This document shows positions 33,587-41,839 of a stretch of 64,000 bases of DNA, one piece after another. Position 1 is the first letter of the stretch. Every line of letters begins with the position of its first letter. Source of the DNA: Oscillospiraceae bacterium (lineage in GTDB: Bacteria > Bacillota > Clostridia > Oscillospirales > Ruminococcaceae); assembly GCA_900752435.1 (NCBI GenBank), contig CAADVD010000033.1:1-64000 (forward strand), written 5' to 3'. The position numbers and the translations under genes were made by a program. The notes under the pieces were generated by a model. The model had not been told where the DNA came from, did not search any database, and saw nothing but the letters and a program-made list of their open reading frames with translations.

Positions 33587-34345
33587 ATGAGTAAACTGCG
33601 CGTTTTTGTCGCCGACGACAACACCACCATGTGCGACCTTTTAAAAAGCTATTTTGAGGAAATGACGGATGATCTTGAATTCTGCGGCTGTGCCGGCAAC
33701 GGCGAAGAAGCCTTGATCCAAATCCGCAAGTTGTTGCCCGACGTTGTCATTCTCGATTTGGTGATGCCGAAACTCGATGGCCTTTCCGTTTTGGAAGACC
33801 TTGAAAAACGTCCGCCGGCGAAAATTCCTTGTATCATTGTCACGTCCGCCATTTGTCAGGAGAAGTGTACCGCCAAAGCACTGGCCAGCGGCGCTTCCTA
33901 TTACATGATTAAGCCCTATGGCCTGCACGATCTTTGCGACCGCATCGCCTTGCTGGCGTCTTCTTCCGCGTCGGAGCCAAAGCAATCCGCACCGGCGCCG
34001 GCTTCGGAGCAGACGCTGGATTCGCTGATTGCCGATCAGGTGTTGCTGCTTGGGATTCCCACTAAAATTTTGGGATTCCATTACATCAGCGAAGCCATTT
34101 CGATTATTTTGGAAGAGGGCAATGTGTATCCCATTTCCAAACAAGTTTATGCCGTAATTGCGCGCAACAATCAAACTTCCATCGACTGCGTGGAAAGCAT
34201 CATCCGCAAAACCATCGCTCGCATTTTTGATGAGAAAAACGAAACGGCGCTCACTCTTTTTGGCGGGAATAAACGCCCCTCCAACGCCGAGTTTCTGACC
34301 ACATTGGCACAGAATCTCAAACGAGAACGGAGAAAATTTGCATGA
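33587..34345 (+). CDS. Spo0A-family response regulator
   Basis: A 252-residue regulator. The receiver domain has Asp10/Asp11, the phospho-acceptor Asp57 (VVILDLVMP), Thr86 (IIVTSA) and Lys109 (MIKPY). After an Ala/Ser/Pro linker comes the Spo0A C-terminal domain: LGIPTKILGFHYISEAI and KRPSNAEFLTTLAQNLK are family hallmarks. The recognition-helix region reads QTSIDCVESIIRKTIA, whereas classical Spo0A has TTASRVERAIRHAIE, so several DNA-contact residues differ. It overlaps a sensor kinase gene by four bases, unlike typical spo0A, which lies behind spoIVB. It may be a specialised paralog rather than the master sporulation regulator. Confidence 0.88.
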   Translation: MSKLRVFVADDNTTMCDLLKSYFEEMTDDLEFCGCAGNGEEALIQIRKLLPDVVILDLVMPKLDGLSVLEDLEKRPPAKIPCIIVTSAICQEKCTAKALASGASYYMIKPYGLHDLCDRIALLASSSASEPKQSAPAPASEQTLDSLIADQVLLLGIPTKILGFHYISEAISIILEEGNVYPISKQVYAVIARNNQTSIDCVESIIRKTIARIFDEKNETALTLFGGNKRPSNAEFLTTLAQNLKRERRKFA

Positions 34346-36111
34346 TTATTTCATTGATGGAAAAACTGCACCTCGATCTTGCCGAAGCGCTCACCGCATC
34401 GCAGGAGATTGGGAATGTTGGCAGCTGGCTCCACGTCTGGGAGACGGACGAATACTTTTGGTCGGCAGGCGCCTACCGTCTGCACGCTTTGCCCCAAACC
34501 ACGCCCATGACCCGGGAGCTTTACTTTTCGCTCATTTATCCGGATGACCGCGCCGCCGCACGGGAGTGCCTCAACCGAGCCATCCAGAAGCCCGGTGATT
34601 ATCTCAATGTCTACCGCATTTGCGTCAACGGCAATCTCGTTTGGATTGAGGACCGCGCCCGTTCCGGTGTGGACGAGGAAACCGGCTATACCTACATCAT
34701 CGGCATGATGCACGACATCACCGCCATCAAGGAAGAACAGCTCCGCATTGAGCGGCATCGCTTTGCCTTCGAAGTCCTCACCAACTACTTGGCGGAAACT
34801 ACCAACACCAACGATTTGCAGTGCATCGTGCTCAACGCTTCCAATACCATCCGCAAAGTGATGGATGTTGCGCTGGTGGGCTTGTTTGTACAAAGCCCCG
34901 CCGAGCTTTTGCGCATTTTTCCGCCCGATACAACACATCGGCAGCTTTACAGCAGTATGGCGGACAGCGATTATGCCGCCAGCGAAACGATTCGCACGGG
35001 TCGGCGTGTTTCTCGTTCGATTGAACAATATGAGCACGAACAGGTGCGCGCCCTGCTGTGCAATCTCAATGCGCGGATGGTACTGAGCATTCCCATTAAA
35101 AATGACGGGAAAACCATTGCGGCGCTTTCGCTGACCCTGCGAAAAGAGCGGTTGACCGAGTATGAATCCTCCTTTTGCAGTACCATTTGCGGTTACTTGT
35201 CCGCTCAGCTTAAAAATGCAATGCTTTATCATCGGCTGGAAACCGAGCTGAACGAGCGCATCCGCACGGAGGAACGCAACTCCGAGCTGCAGCGTTCGGT
35301 GGAAATGGAAAAGCTCAAGTCCGAATTTTTCGCCAATCTTTCGCATGAATTCAAAACACCGCTGAACATCATCCTGTCTACGCTGGAACTGCTTCGCCGC
35401 CGAGAGGAAAAAAATCCTCCTGCATCTGCCGACGGCAATATGCGATTTTACCGTTATTTGGAACAAAACGCCTACCGCCTGCTGAATCTGACCACCAATC
35501 TGCTTGACTGCACCAAATACGAAAGCGGTTATCTGGATGCCTGTTTTGCCCGCTGGGATTTGAGGGCGTTGTTGGCGGAGCTGGTGCAGTCGGTGGAAGG
35601 CTATGCCCTGCATAAAAATTTGTCGCTGAAATTTATCTGCACCGTGCCGTCATCCACGATGGTCGTGTGTGACCGCGACAAAATCGAGCGCATCGTGCTG
35701 AATCTGCTGTCCAACGCCGTCAAAAACACGCCGCCGGGCGGTCACATTGCTCTGCGCCTTGCCGAAAACGAGGACGCGTTTCTCATCGCCGTTTCCGACA
35801 CCGGTGTAGGCATTCCGCAAAAGGATTTGCCCTATATTTTCGATAAATTTCGTGTGGCAGGAAATGGCCTGATTCGCCAAAACGAAGGCACCGGATTGGG
35901 CTTGTCCATTGTGCAGGCTTTGGTCACCTTGCACGGCGGCGCCATTTCTGTCGAGAGCGAAGAGGGATGCGGCAGTACATTCCGCTGTACCATTTCCAAG
36001 CATTTGCAGGAAAATGCGTGTGGGGAACAGCAGTCGGCCTCATCCGCCAAAGTCAACGACAGCTTAATCCGCATGGGCTTTGCGGAGATGGAAAAAGCAA
36101 GCAAACCATAA
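34342..36111 (+). CDS. PAS-GAF sensor histidine kinase
   Basis: A 589-residue cytoplasmic kinase with no membrane helix. An N-terminal PAS-fold-3 region (WETDEYFWSAGAYRLHALP to MHDITAIKEEQ, about 25-135) is followed by a GAF-like domain (about 150-305), a dimerisation domain with His335 in NLSHEFKTPLN, and an ATPase with the N, G1, F and G2 boxes (LNLLSNAVKNTPPG, VSDTGVGIPQ, YIFDKF, GTGLGLSIV). Its ATGA overlap with the Spo0A-like gene implies that it phosphorylates that regulator directly. A PAS/GAF input suggests an internal redox, ligand or energy signal. Confidence 0.92.
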   Translation: MIISLMEKLHLDLAEALTASQEIGNVGSWLHVWETDEYFWSAGAYRLHALPQTTPMTRELYFSLIYPDDRAAARECLNRAIQKPGDYLNVYRICVNGNLVWIEDRARSGVDEETGYTYIIGMMHDITAIKEEQLRIERHRFAFEVLTNYLAETTNTNDLQCIVLNASNTIRKVMDVALVGLFVQSPAELLRIFPPDTTHRQLYSSMADSDYAASETIRTGRRVSRSIEQYEHEQVRALLCNLNARMVLSIPIKNDGKTIAALSLTLRKERLTEYESSFCSTICGYLSAQLKNAMLYHRLETELNERIRTEERNSELQRSVEMEKLKSEFFANLSHEFKTPLNIILSTLELLRRREEKNPPASADGNMRFYRYLEQNAYRLLNLTTNLLDCTKYESGYLDACFARWDLRALLAELVQSVEGYALHKNLSLKFICTVPSSTMVVCDRDKIERIVLNLLSNAVKNTPPGGHIALRLAENEDAFLIAVSDTGVGIPQKDLPYIFDKFRVAGNGLIRQNEGTGLGLSIVQALVTLHGGAISVESEEGCGSTFRCTISKHLQENACGEQQSASSAKVNDSLIRMGFAEMEKASKP

Positions 36112-36180
36112 ATAGCCGGTTCGCCCTTACGTATTTCTGCCAAAAGAAGTTTTGCGGCGGATAGAATAAAAGAAAAGAAA

Positions 36181-36217
36181 AAAGGAATTCACATCGCAGT
36201 TTCGTGTGAATTCCTTT
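36181..36217 (+). terminator. Bidirectional terminator between kinase and XRE gene
   Basis: AAAGGAATTCACA pairs perfectly with TGTGAATTCCTTT, with A- and T-runs outside. It overlaps the last codon of the XRE gene. Confidence 0.85.
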
Positions 36218-36560
36218 AATTATTTTCATTTTCTTCTAAGAGCATCCGCTCAATTCCCAGCAGTAACGTTTGCTGTGGCTTTGTTAATTTTGCCCAGCCA
36301 AGCTGGAACTCCAATCCGCATTCATCTTCCATAGCGAAAGACTGTTCCTGTTCCGGTATGTTTAACAGCAAATCGGCGGAAACATTGAGGGCCATGGCAA
36401 TTTTGCGAATCGCGGCATAATCTGCTTGTCGGCGATTGTTGATGTAGTTGCTCAACGTAGACAGTGGAATTCCCGTCAAGGAAGCCAGTTCTTTTTGCGA
36501 TAATTCCTGATGTTTCATTACGGCGCGAACTCGATCGCCAAATTGCAAGCTGGTCGGCAT
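36216..36560 (-). CDS. XRE-family transcriptional regulator
   Basis: A 114-residue protein: Cro/C1 HTH at about residues 10-65 (LSQKELASLTGIPLSTLSNYINNRRQADYAAIRKIAMAL), then LNVSADLLLNIP and an acidic C-terminal extension with WAKLTKPQQTLLLGIERML that may dimerise or sense. It is divergent from the small gene at 36692 across about 130 AT-rich bases holding a strong promoter, and probably represses it. Confidence 0.9.
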   Translation of the reverse strand: MPTSLQFGDRVRAVMKHQELSQKELASLTGIPLSTLSNYINNRRQADYAAIRKIAMALNVSADLLLNIPEQEQSFAMEDECGLEFQLGWAKLTKPQQTLLLGIERMLLEENENN

Positions 36561-36623
36561 ATGCTCACCTCAAGGCTATTATAGCAATCCCACTTGTTCA
36601 AAATTCAATTTGGATAAATATTA

Positions 36624-36652
36624 TTGACAATATTCAAAATGGGTAATATAAT
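36624..36652 (+). promoter_or_regulatory. Strong promoter for the small gene at 36692
   Basis: TTGACA (36624-36629) and TATAAT (36647-36652), spacer 17. Nearby ATTCAA/TTGAAT-like half-sites (36603-36612) could be the XRE operator. Confidence 0.75.
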
Positions 36653-36691
36653 AAAATAAAATTTTAATTTATCTATTTAGGAGAATGCGGT

Positions 36692-37054
36692 ATGACGACC
36701 GATGAAATTAAAAATTATTTAGAATACGCATTGGCATTGGAAAAGAAAAAGCTTCGTATTTACTGGGCGTACTTAGATGTTCAACTTAGAATAAAGCGGT
36801 CAAATGGCAAAAGCAATGTACTTCTGCGCAAGAAGATACAACTTAAATATCGTTATGAGCATGTTCGTTTTCGCCTTTGTTGTCTATATCAAGAAGGAAT
36901 TGTGCCATGGGAATATTGTTCCATTCTTCCAATATTAAATTTGTTGCATTACTTTGAATTGGGGGAATGCCACACTATGGAAGAAGCTCTCGAACACTTC
37001 CGTTCTCAAACATCAAGCCCTAGCCTCCAACAGCCAAATGGTGCTCTCAACTAA
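36692..37054 (+). CDS. Hypothetical protein under XRE control
   Basis: A 120-residue basic protein with a TTAGGAGAA ribosome site. The first half is a long amphipathic helix region rich in Lys, Arg and Tyr (LEYALALEKKKLRIYWAYLD, IQLKYRYEHVRFRLCCLY); the end turns polar and Pro/Ser-rich. No domain is recognised. Its composition and the divergent regulator resemble small accessory or phage-like genes. Confidence 0.65.
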   Translation: MTTDEIKNYLEYALALEKKKLRIYWAYLDVQLRIKRSNGKSNVLLRKKIQLKYRYEHVRFRLCCLYQEGIVPWEYCSILPILNLLHYFELGECHTMEEALEHFRSQTSSPSLQQPNGALN

Positions 37055-37064
37055 AGCCCTCCAC

Positions 37065-37098
37065 CATTTGCAATTTGCAATTTGCAACTTGCAATTTT
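37065..37098. repeat. TTGCAA short repeat cluster, copy 1
   Basis: Four overlapping units of TTGCAA(A/T)TTGCAA type. A related cluster occurs at 63162-63194. Both lie in untranslated gaps. Confidence 0.6.
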
Positions 37099-37164
37099 CC
37101 TTACCCATCTGTTTCGGTTTTGTAAAAAATTCTAATCTTTTGATAAAAACCGTAAGATTCTCTA

Positions 37165-37193
37165 TTTACAATGACCGACAAACGTGTTAGAAT
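37165..37193 (+). promoter_or_regulatory. Promoter of the PFOR gene
   Basis: TTTACA (37165-37170) and TAGAAT (37188-37193), spacer 17. The leader to the start codon is about 170 bases; I see no known riboswitch in it. Confidence 0.65.
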
Positions 37194-37369
37194 AAGGACA
37201 AGTGAAAAGTCAAGCTTGTCTCCAAGGGTGGCAGGTTTTGTTTTGCCGTACCGAGGTGCTTTGTGGTTTGAGTGGCAAAGCAGGAGGGGAAGTATGCGCG
37301 CAAAAAAGAAACAAGCCCTTTCGCAGGAAAGAGCGGACTTTTTGACGATATTTAAGGAGGAACAATTTC

Positions 37370-40300
37370 ATGGCTATCAAAAGAAAAATGAAAACTATGG
37401 ATGGTAACACCGCTGCGGCACACGTATCTTATGCGTTTACCGATGTTGCGGCAATCTACCCGATTACACCATCCTCCACCATGGCCGAAGTCACCGACAA
37501 ATGGGCAACTGCCGGTATGACCAACATCTTCGGCGAAACGGTCAAAGTAGTGGAAATGCAGTCTGAAGCCGGTGCGGCCGGTGCAGTACACGGCTCTCTG
37601 TCCGCCGGTGCTCTGACCACCACTTACACCGCTTCTCAGGGCCTTCTGCTCATGATCCCGAACATGTACAAAATTGCTGGTGAGCTGCTGCCGGGCGTTA
37701 TCAACGTATCCGCTCGTGCTTTGGCTTCTCATGCGCTGTCGATTTTCGGCGATCACCAGGACGTTTACGCTTGCCGCCAGACTGGTTTTGCCATGCTCGC
37801 TTCCACCAACGCACAGGAAGCAATGGATTTGGGCGCGGTTGCACATCTGTCTGCGATCAAAGGCAAAGTGCCGTTCATTCATTTCTTTGACGGCTTCCGT
37901 ACTTCTCATGAATATCAGAAAGTAGCGGTATGGGATACCGAAACCTTGAAAGGTCTGGCTGATTTTGAAGCCATTGACGCATTCCGCCGCAATGCGATGA
38001 ATCCGGAACATCCGTACCAGAAAGGTACCGCACAGAATCCGGACATCTTCTTCCAGGCAAAAGAAGCTTCCAACAAATTCTACAACGCACTGCCGGCCGT
38101 TGTGGAAGAATACATGAACAAAGTCAATGAACTGCTCGACACCGATTACGCGCTGTTCAACTACTACGGTGCGCCGGATGCAGAACATGTCATCATTGCC
38201 ATGGGTTCTGCCTGCGACACCATTGCGGAAACCATTGACTACTTAAACGCAAACGGCTCCAAAGTCGGTCTTGTAAAAGTTCGTCTGTACAGACCGTTCT
38301 CCACCGAGCATTTGCTCAAAGCCATTCCGGCAACCGTAAAACAAATTTCCGTTTTGGATCGTACCAAAGAACCGGGTGCTGTCGGCGAACCGCTGTATCT
38401 TGATGTTGTTGCGGCACTGAAAGACAGCCAGTTCAAAGATGTTCCGGTATTCGGCGGACGTTACGGCTTGGGCTCCAAGGATACCACACCGGCACAGATC
38501 ATTGCGGTTTACAAGAACACCGAAAAAGAACATTTCACCATCGGTATCGACGACGATGTAACCCATCTCTCTCTGCCGATCGATGAAAATCCGGATACCA
38601 CACCGGCTGGCATCACCAGTTGTAAGTTCTGGGGTCTGGGCGCAGACGGTACCGTTGGTGCGAATAAGAACTCCGTTAAAATCATCGGTGACCACACCGA
38701 CATGAACGTACAGGCTTACTTCGACTATGACTCCAAGAAATCCGGCGGTTTGACCGTTTCTCACCTGCGTTTCGGTCATGCCCGCATCACTTCTACCTAC
38801 CTCATCAACAAAGCGGACTTCGTGGCTTGCCACAACCCGTCCTATGTGATGAAGTACGATATGGTTTCCGACGTGAAACCGGGCGGCGTATTCCTGCTCA
38901 ACTGCGGTTGGACACCGGAAGAAATGGAACAGCATCTGCCGGGTCAGATGAAACGTTACATTGCAGAAAACAACGTTCAGTTCTACACCATCGACGGTGT
39001 GAAAATCGGTAAAGAAATCGGTCTGGGCGGCCGTATCAACACCGTATTGCAGTCTGCATTCTTCAAACTGGCCAACATCATTCCGGCGGAAGATGCCATT
39101 CAGTATATGAAAGACGCGGCAACCGCTTCTTACAGCAAGAAGGGTGAAGCCATCGTTAAGATGAACCACGAAGCCATCGAACGCGGTGCGCAGGATGTAC
39201 ATAAAGTGGATGTACCGGAATCCTGGAAGAACGCGCCGGACACCGACTTGAGCGTTTCTGCAACCGGTGACAACGAAAACCTCGTTTCTTACGTCAACGA
39301 CATTTTGATCCCGATTAACCAATTTGCTGGTATGAAATTGCCGGTATCTGCTTTTGAAGGCAGAGAAAACGGTGTGGTTCCGCTCGGTTCTTCGGCTTAT
39401 GAAAAACGCGGCATCGCGATTGATGTGCCGGTTTGGAATCCGGACAACTGTATCCAGTGTAACTTCTGTTCTTATGTCTGCCCGCATGCGGTTATCCGTC
39501 CGGTTGCTTTGACTGAGGAAGAAGCGGCAGCAGCTCCGCAAGGCACGTTGATGGCGCCGATGACCGGTATGCCGGATAAGAAATTTGTGATGACCGTTTC
39601 CGTGCTTGACTGTACCGGATGTGGTTCTTGCGCCAATGTTTGCCCGGGCAAGAAGGGTGCGAAAGCGCTGACCATGGCTCCGCTGGCAACACAGGAAAGC
39701 AAGCAGGCCATCTTCGATTACGGCTTTAGCCTTGCTCCGAAAGCAGACGTTGCGGAAAAATTCAAAGAAACCACCGTCAAAGGCAGCCAGTTCAAACAGC
39801 CGTTGCTTGAATTCTCCGGTGCTTGCGCAGGATGCGGCGAAACTCCGTATGCGAAACTCGCCACCCAGCTCTACGGCGACAGAATGTACATCGCCAATGC
39901 GACCGGTTGTTCCTCCATCTGGGGCGGTTCTTCTCCGTCTACTCCGTACACCGTGAACAAATCCGGCTTCGGTCCGGCTTGGGCGAACTCCCTGTTTGAA
40001 GACAACGCCGAATACGGCTACGGTATGTACCTCGCACAGAAAGCAATCCGCGACAAACTGATTGCCAAACTCGAAGCGAAACTGCCGGAAATTGAAAATG
40101 CAGATGTCAAGGAAGCCGTTCAGGGCTATCTCGACACAGCAGAATGCGGCAAGACCAACAAAGCTGCCGCGGATAAAATGGTTGCGGCTCTCGAAGCCTG
40201 CGGCTGTGACTTTGCAAAAGAAATTCTGGCCGACAAAGATTACCTCTCCAAGAAATCCGTTTGGATTCTCGGCGGTGACGGCTGGGCTTACGACATCGGT

Positions 40301-40900
40301 TTCGGCGGTTTGGATCACGTCATTGCTTCCGGCGAAGATGTGAACATCCTCGTATTCGATACTGAAGTGTACTCCAACACCGGCGGTCAGGCTTCCAAGG
40401 CAACTCCGGTCGGCGCAATCGCTCAGTTTGCTGCGGCTGGTAAACAAGTGAAGAAAAAAGACCTCGCCGCAATCGCCATGAGCTACGGCTATGTATACGT
40501 TGCTCAGGTGGCAATGGGTGCAGATTACAACCAGTGTCTCAAAGCGTTTGTGGAAGCGGAAAGCTATCATGGCCCGTCCCTCATCATCGCTTACGCTCCG
40601 TGTATCAACCACGGCATCAAGGGCGGTATGAGCATCGCACAGACCGAAGAGAAGAAAGCCGTTGCCGCTGGTTACTGGCACCTCTTCCGCTTCGATCCGC
40701 GTCTCACGCTCGAAGGCAAGAATGCATTCCAGTTGGATTCCAAAGCACCGACTGCAAGCTACAATGACTTCATCATGGGTGAAGTTCGCTACAACGTATT
40801 GGCTCGTACCAATCCGGAAAGAGCGAAAGATCTGTTTGCAAAAGCAGAAAAAATGGCGGCTGACAAGTACGCTCATCTTGTTGAATTGGCTTCCAAGTAA
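37370..40900 (+). CDS. nifJ: Pyruvate:ferredoxin oxidoreductase
   Basis: A 1176-residue single-chain PFOR that converts pyruvate and CoA to acetyl-CoA, CO2 and reduced ferredoxin, the key step of anaerobic pyruvate use. Domains in order: pyruvate-binding domain (AYPITPSS-type segment AIYPITPSSTMAE, about 20-250), domain II, the gamma-like domain (GLGADGTVGANKNSVK), a bacterial 2[4Fe-4S] domain (CIQCNFCSYVCPHAV and CTGCGSCANVCPGKK, about 685-765) and the thiamine-diphosphate domain (CAGCGETPYAKLATQL, GDGWAYDIGFGGLDH). An AAGGAGG ribosome site precedes the ATG. Codon use is strongly biased, as expected for a highly expressed gene. Its 3' region carries a structured stretch and terminator. Confidence 0.97.
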   Translation: MAIKRKMKTMDGNTAAAHVSYAFTDVAAIYPITPSSTMAEVTDKWATAGMTNIFGETVKVVEMQSEAGAAGAVHGSLSAGALTTTYTASQGLLLMIPNMYKIAGELLPGVINVSARALASHALSIFGDHQDVYACRQTGFAMLASTNAQEAMDLGAVAHLSAIKGKVPFIHFFDGFRTSHEYQKVAVWDTETLKGLADFEAIDAFRRNAMNPEHPYQKGTAQNPDIFFQAKEASNKFYNALPAVVEEYMNKVNELLDTDYALFNYYGAPDAEHVIIAMGSACDTIAETIDYLNANGSKVGLVKVRLYRPFSTEHLLKAIPATVKQISVLDRTKEPGAVGEPLYLDVVAALKDSQFKDVPVFGGRYGLGSKDTTPAQIIAVYKNTEKEHFTIGIDDDVTHLSLPIDENPDTTPAGITSCKFWGLGADGTVGANKNSVKIIGDHTDMNVQAYFDYDSKKSGGLTVSHLRFGHARITSTYLINKADFVACHNPSYVMKYDMVSDVKPGGVFLLNCGWTPEEMEQHLPGQMKRYIAENNVQFYTIDGVKIGKEIGLGGRINTVLQSAFFKLANIIPAEDAIQYMKDAATASYSKKGEAIVKMNHEAIERGAQDVHKVDVPESWKNAPDTDLSVSATGDNENLVSYVNDILIPINQFAGMKLPVSAFEGRENGVVPLGSSAYEKRGIAIDVPVWNPDNCIQCNFCSYVCPHAVIRPVALTEEEAAAAPQGTLMAPMTGMPDKKFVMTVSVLDCTGCGSCANVCPGKKGAKALTMAPLATQESKQAIFDYGFSLAPKADVAEKFKETTVKGSQFKQPLLEFSGACAGCGETPYAKLATQLYGDRMYIANATGCSSIWGGSSPSTPYTVNKSGFGPAWANSLFEDNAEYGYGMYLAQKAIRDKLIAKLEAKLPEIENADVKEAVQGYLDTAECGKTNKAAADKMVAALEACGCDFAKEILADKDYLSKKSVWILGGDGWAYDIGFGGLDHVIASGEDVNILVFDTEVYSNTGGQASKATPVGAIAQFAAAGKQVKKKDLAAIAMSYGYVYVAQVAMGADYNQCLKAFVEAESYHGPSLIIAYAPCINHGIKGGMSIAQTEEKKAVAAGYWHLFRFDPRLTLEGKNAFQLDSKAPTASYNDFIMGEVRYNVLARTNPERAKDLFAKAEKMAADKYAHLVELASK

Positions 40901-40919
40901 GCTGAATCATAAATTTTCG

Positions 40920-41105
40920 CCTATGTGACAATTGTACACATCTGTGAAAAACTTCCGCGCCTGTGGAGACAGGCATCCCGATTTATCCAAAGCAAGCCGG
41001 AGGGAACGGTTCGAAACGTTCCGCTGGTTTGGACAGCGCGGTAAAACCCTGTGTTTCCGGCGGACGCGCCGGATAGGAACTTTGAAACACTGTCATTTGA
41101 ATAAA
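40920..41105 (+). other. Structured 3' region of the PFOR transcript, unidentified RNA candidate
   Basis: Nested pairing is dense. CCGCGC (about 40952) closes with GCGCGG (about 41036) around two inner stems, CCTGT/ACAGG and TCCAAA/TTTGGA (the latter extended by GAACG/CGTTC). Next, GTGTTTC closes with GAAACAC around CCGGCG/CGCCGG. No coding frame fits. I cannot match it to a known RNA family. A terminator follows at 41112. Confidence 0.45.
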
Positions 41106-41111
41106 TAAACA

Positions 41112-41160
41112 GGAGAACCGGTATCATGAGAATTAGCTACTCTCATATGCCGGTTTTTCT
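41112..41160 (+). terminator. Terminator after PFOR
   Basis: GAACCGGTATCATGAGA pairs imperfectly with TCTCATATGCCGGTT, followed by TTTCTGTTGTTTTT. Confidence 0.8.
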
Positions 41161-41205
41161 GTTGTTTTTGGGGATTGCTTTTTTGTTTTTATATTCAACC
41201 GAAAT

Positions 41206-41275
41206 TTCCCCTTCACTATACCTTTAAAAACGGCAAAAAGTTGCATATGAACGTGCAACTTTCCAGAAACAATTT
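41206..41275 (+). repeat. Hairpin repeat element (type C), copy 1
   Basis: CCCCTTCACTATA leads into AAAGTTGCA...TGCAACTTT. The same order is found inverted at 53578-53636. Confidence 0.65.
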
Positions 41276-41347
41276 TTATAAAAATCAAAAAATTGTAGAA
41301 TTGCACAAAACAGGATGATTTTATTTGTTTAAAATAAACAGAATTCC

Positions 41348-41489
41348 GTAGGGGCGCGCATTGCGCGTCCGATTTTCAGAGGCCCTTTCATAATTGGGCA
41401 GAAAAACGGGTCAATGTGGATATCGAATCCTATGGAAAATCACGATTGGGTGATTTATTGGAAGACGGACGCGCAATGCGCGCCCCTAC
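41348..41489. mobile_element. MITE-like element (type A), copy 1
   Basis: A 142-bp element with perfect 24-bp terminal inverted repeats beginning GTAGGGGCGCGCATTGCGCG, and a non-coding centre containing ACGGGTCAATGTGGAT. A homologous copy is at 46625-46764 in the opposite internal orientation. Confidence 0.8.
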
Positions 41490-41731
41490 GGTATATATTT
41501 GTAGCAATTGGTTTGTTTGTATTTACCGGATACGATGTTTATCCTGCGGCATTTGCGGTTATAATGGAATCGATTGCTTTTGACGTGTAAAAGCAGGTGC
41601 CTATTCGCAATCCGATGCGCATATACTCTTGCAGCAACGTAAAAGCACAAAAAATGCCGTTTTCATTGGCTGAATGAAGCAATCTTCTGCTTTTTGGAAA
41701 AATTGTCGACATTTTTCGGCATAGTTGCCGA

Positions 41732-41760
41732 TTGAATCTCGTATAGTCCTTTGCTATAAT
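41732..41760 (+). promoter_or_regulatory. Promoter for the K+ transporter gene
   Basis: TTGAAT (41732-41737) and TATAAT (41755-41760), spacer 17. From 41490 to here nothing else is recognised. Confidence 0.7.
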
Positions 41761-41839
41761 CACATTGGTTTCTTTTATTTTGACAAAACGAAAGGCGAAT
41801 ACGGCGGAAGGCAATTCTAGAACCGCCGCGAATAGTGGT

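Noticed and set aside
38243..40876. 877-codon open frame antisense to the PFOR gene
   Set aside because: Shadow of a strongly codon-biased gene; no ribosome site, no family motif, and the sense strand has all PFOR motifs in order.
40925..40945. ATGTGACAATTGTACACAT as a CRP/FNR-type operator
   Set aside because: The symmetry is imperfect and it lies after the PFOR gene rather than before a gene.
41595..41839. Possible c-di-AMP (ydaO) riboswitch before the K+ transporter
   Set aside because: I looked for the conserved GGGGAACC/GGGGTGAAT segments and did not find them; the leader is only about 70 nt from the predicted start point.
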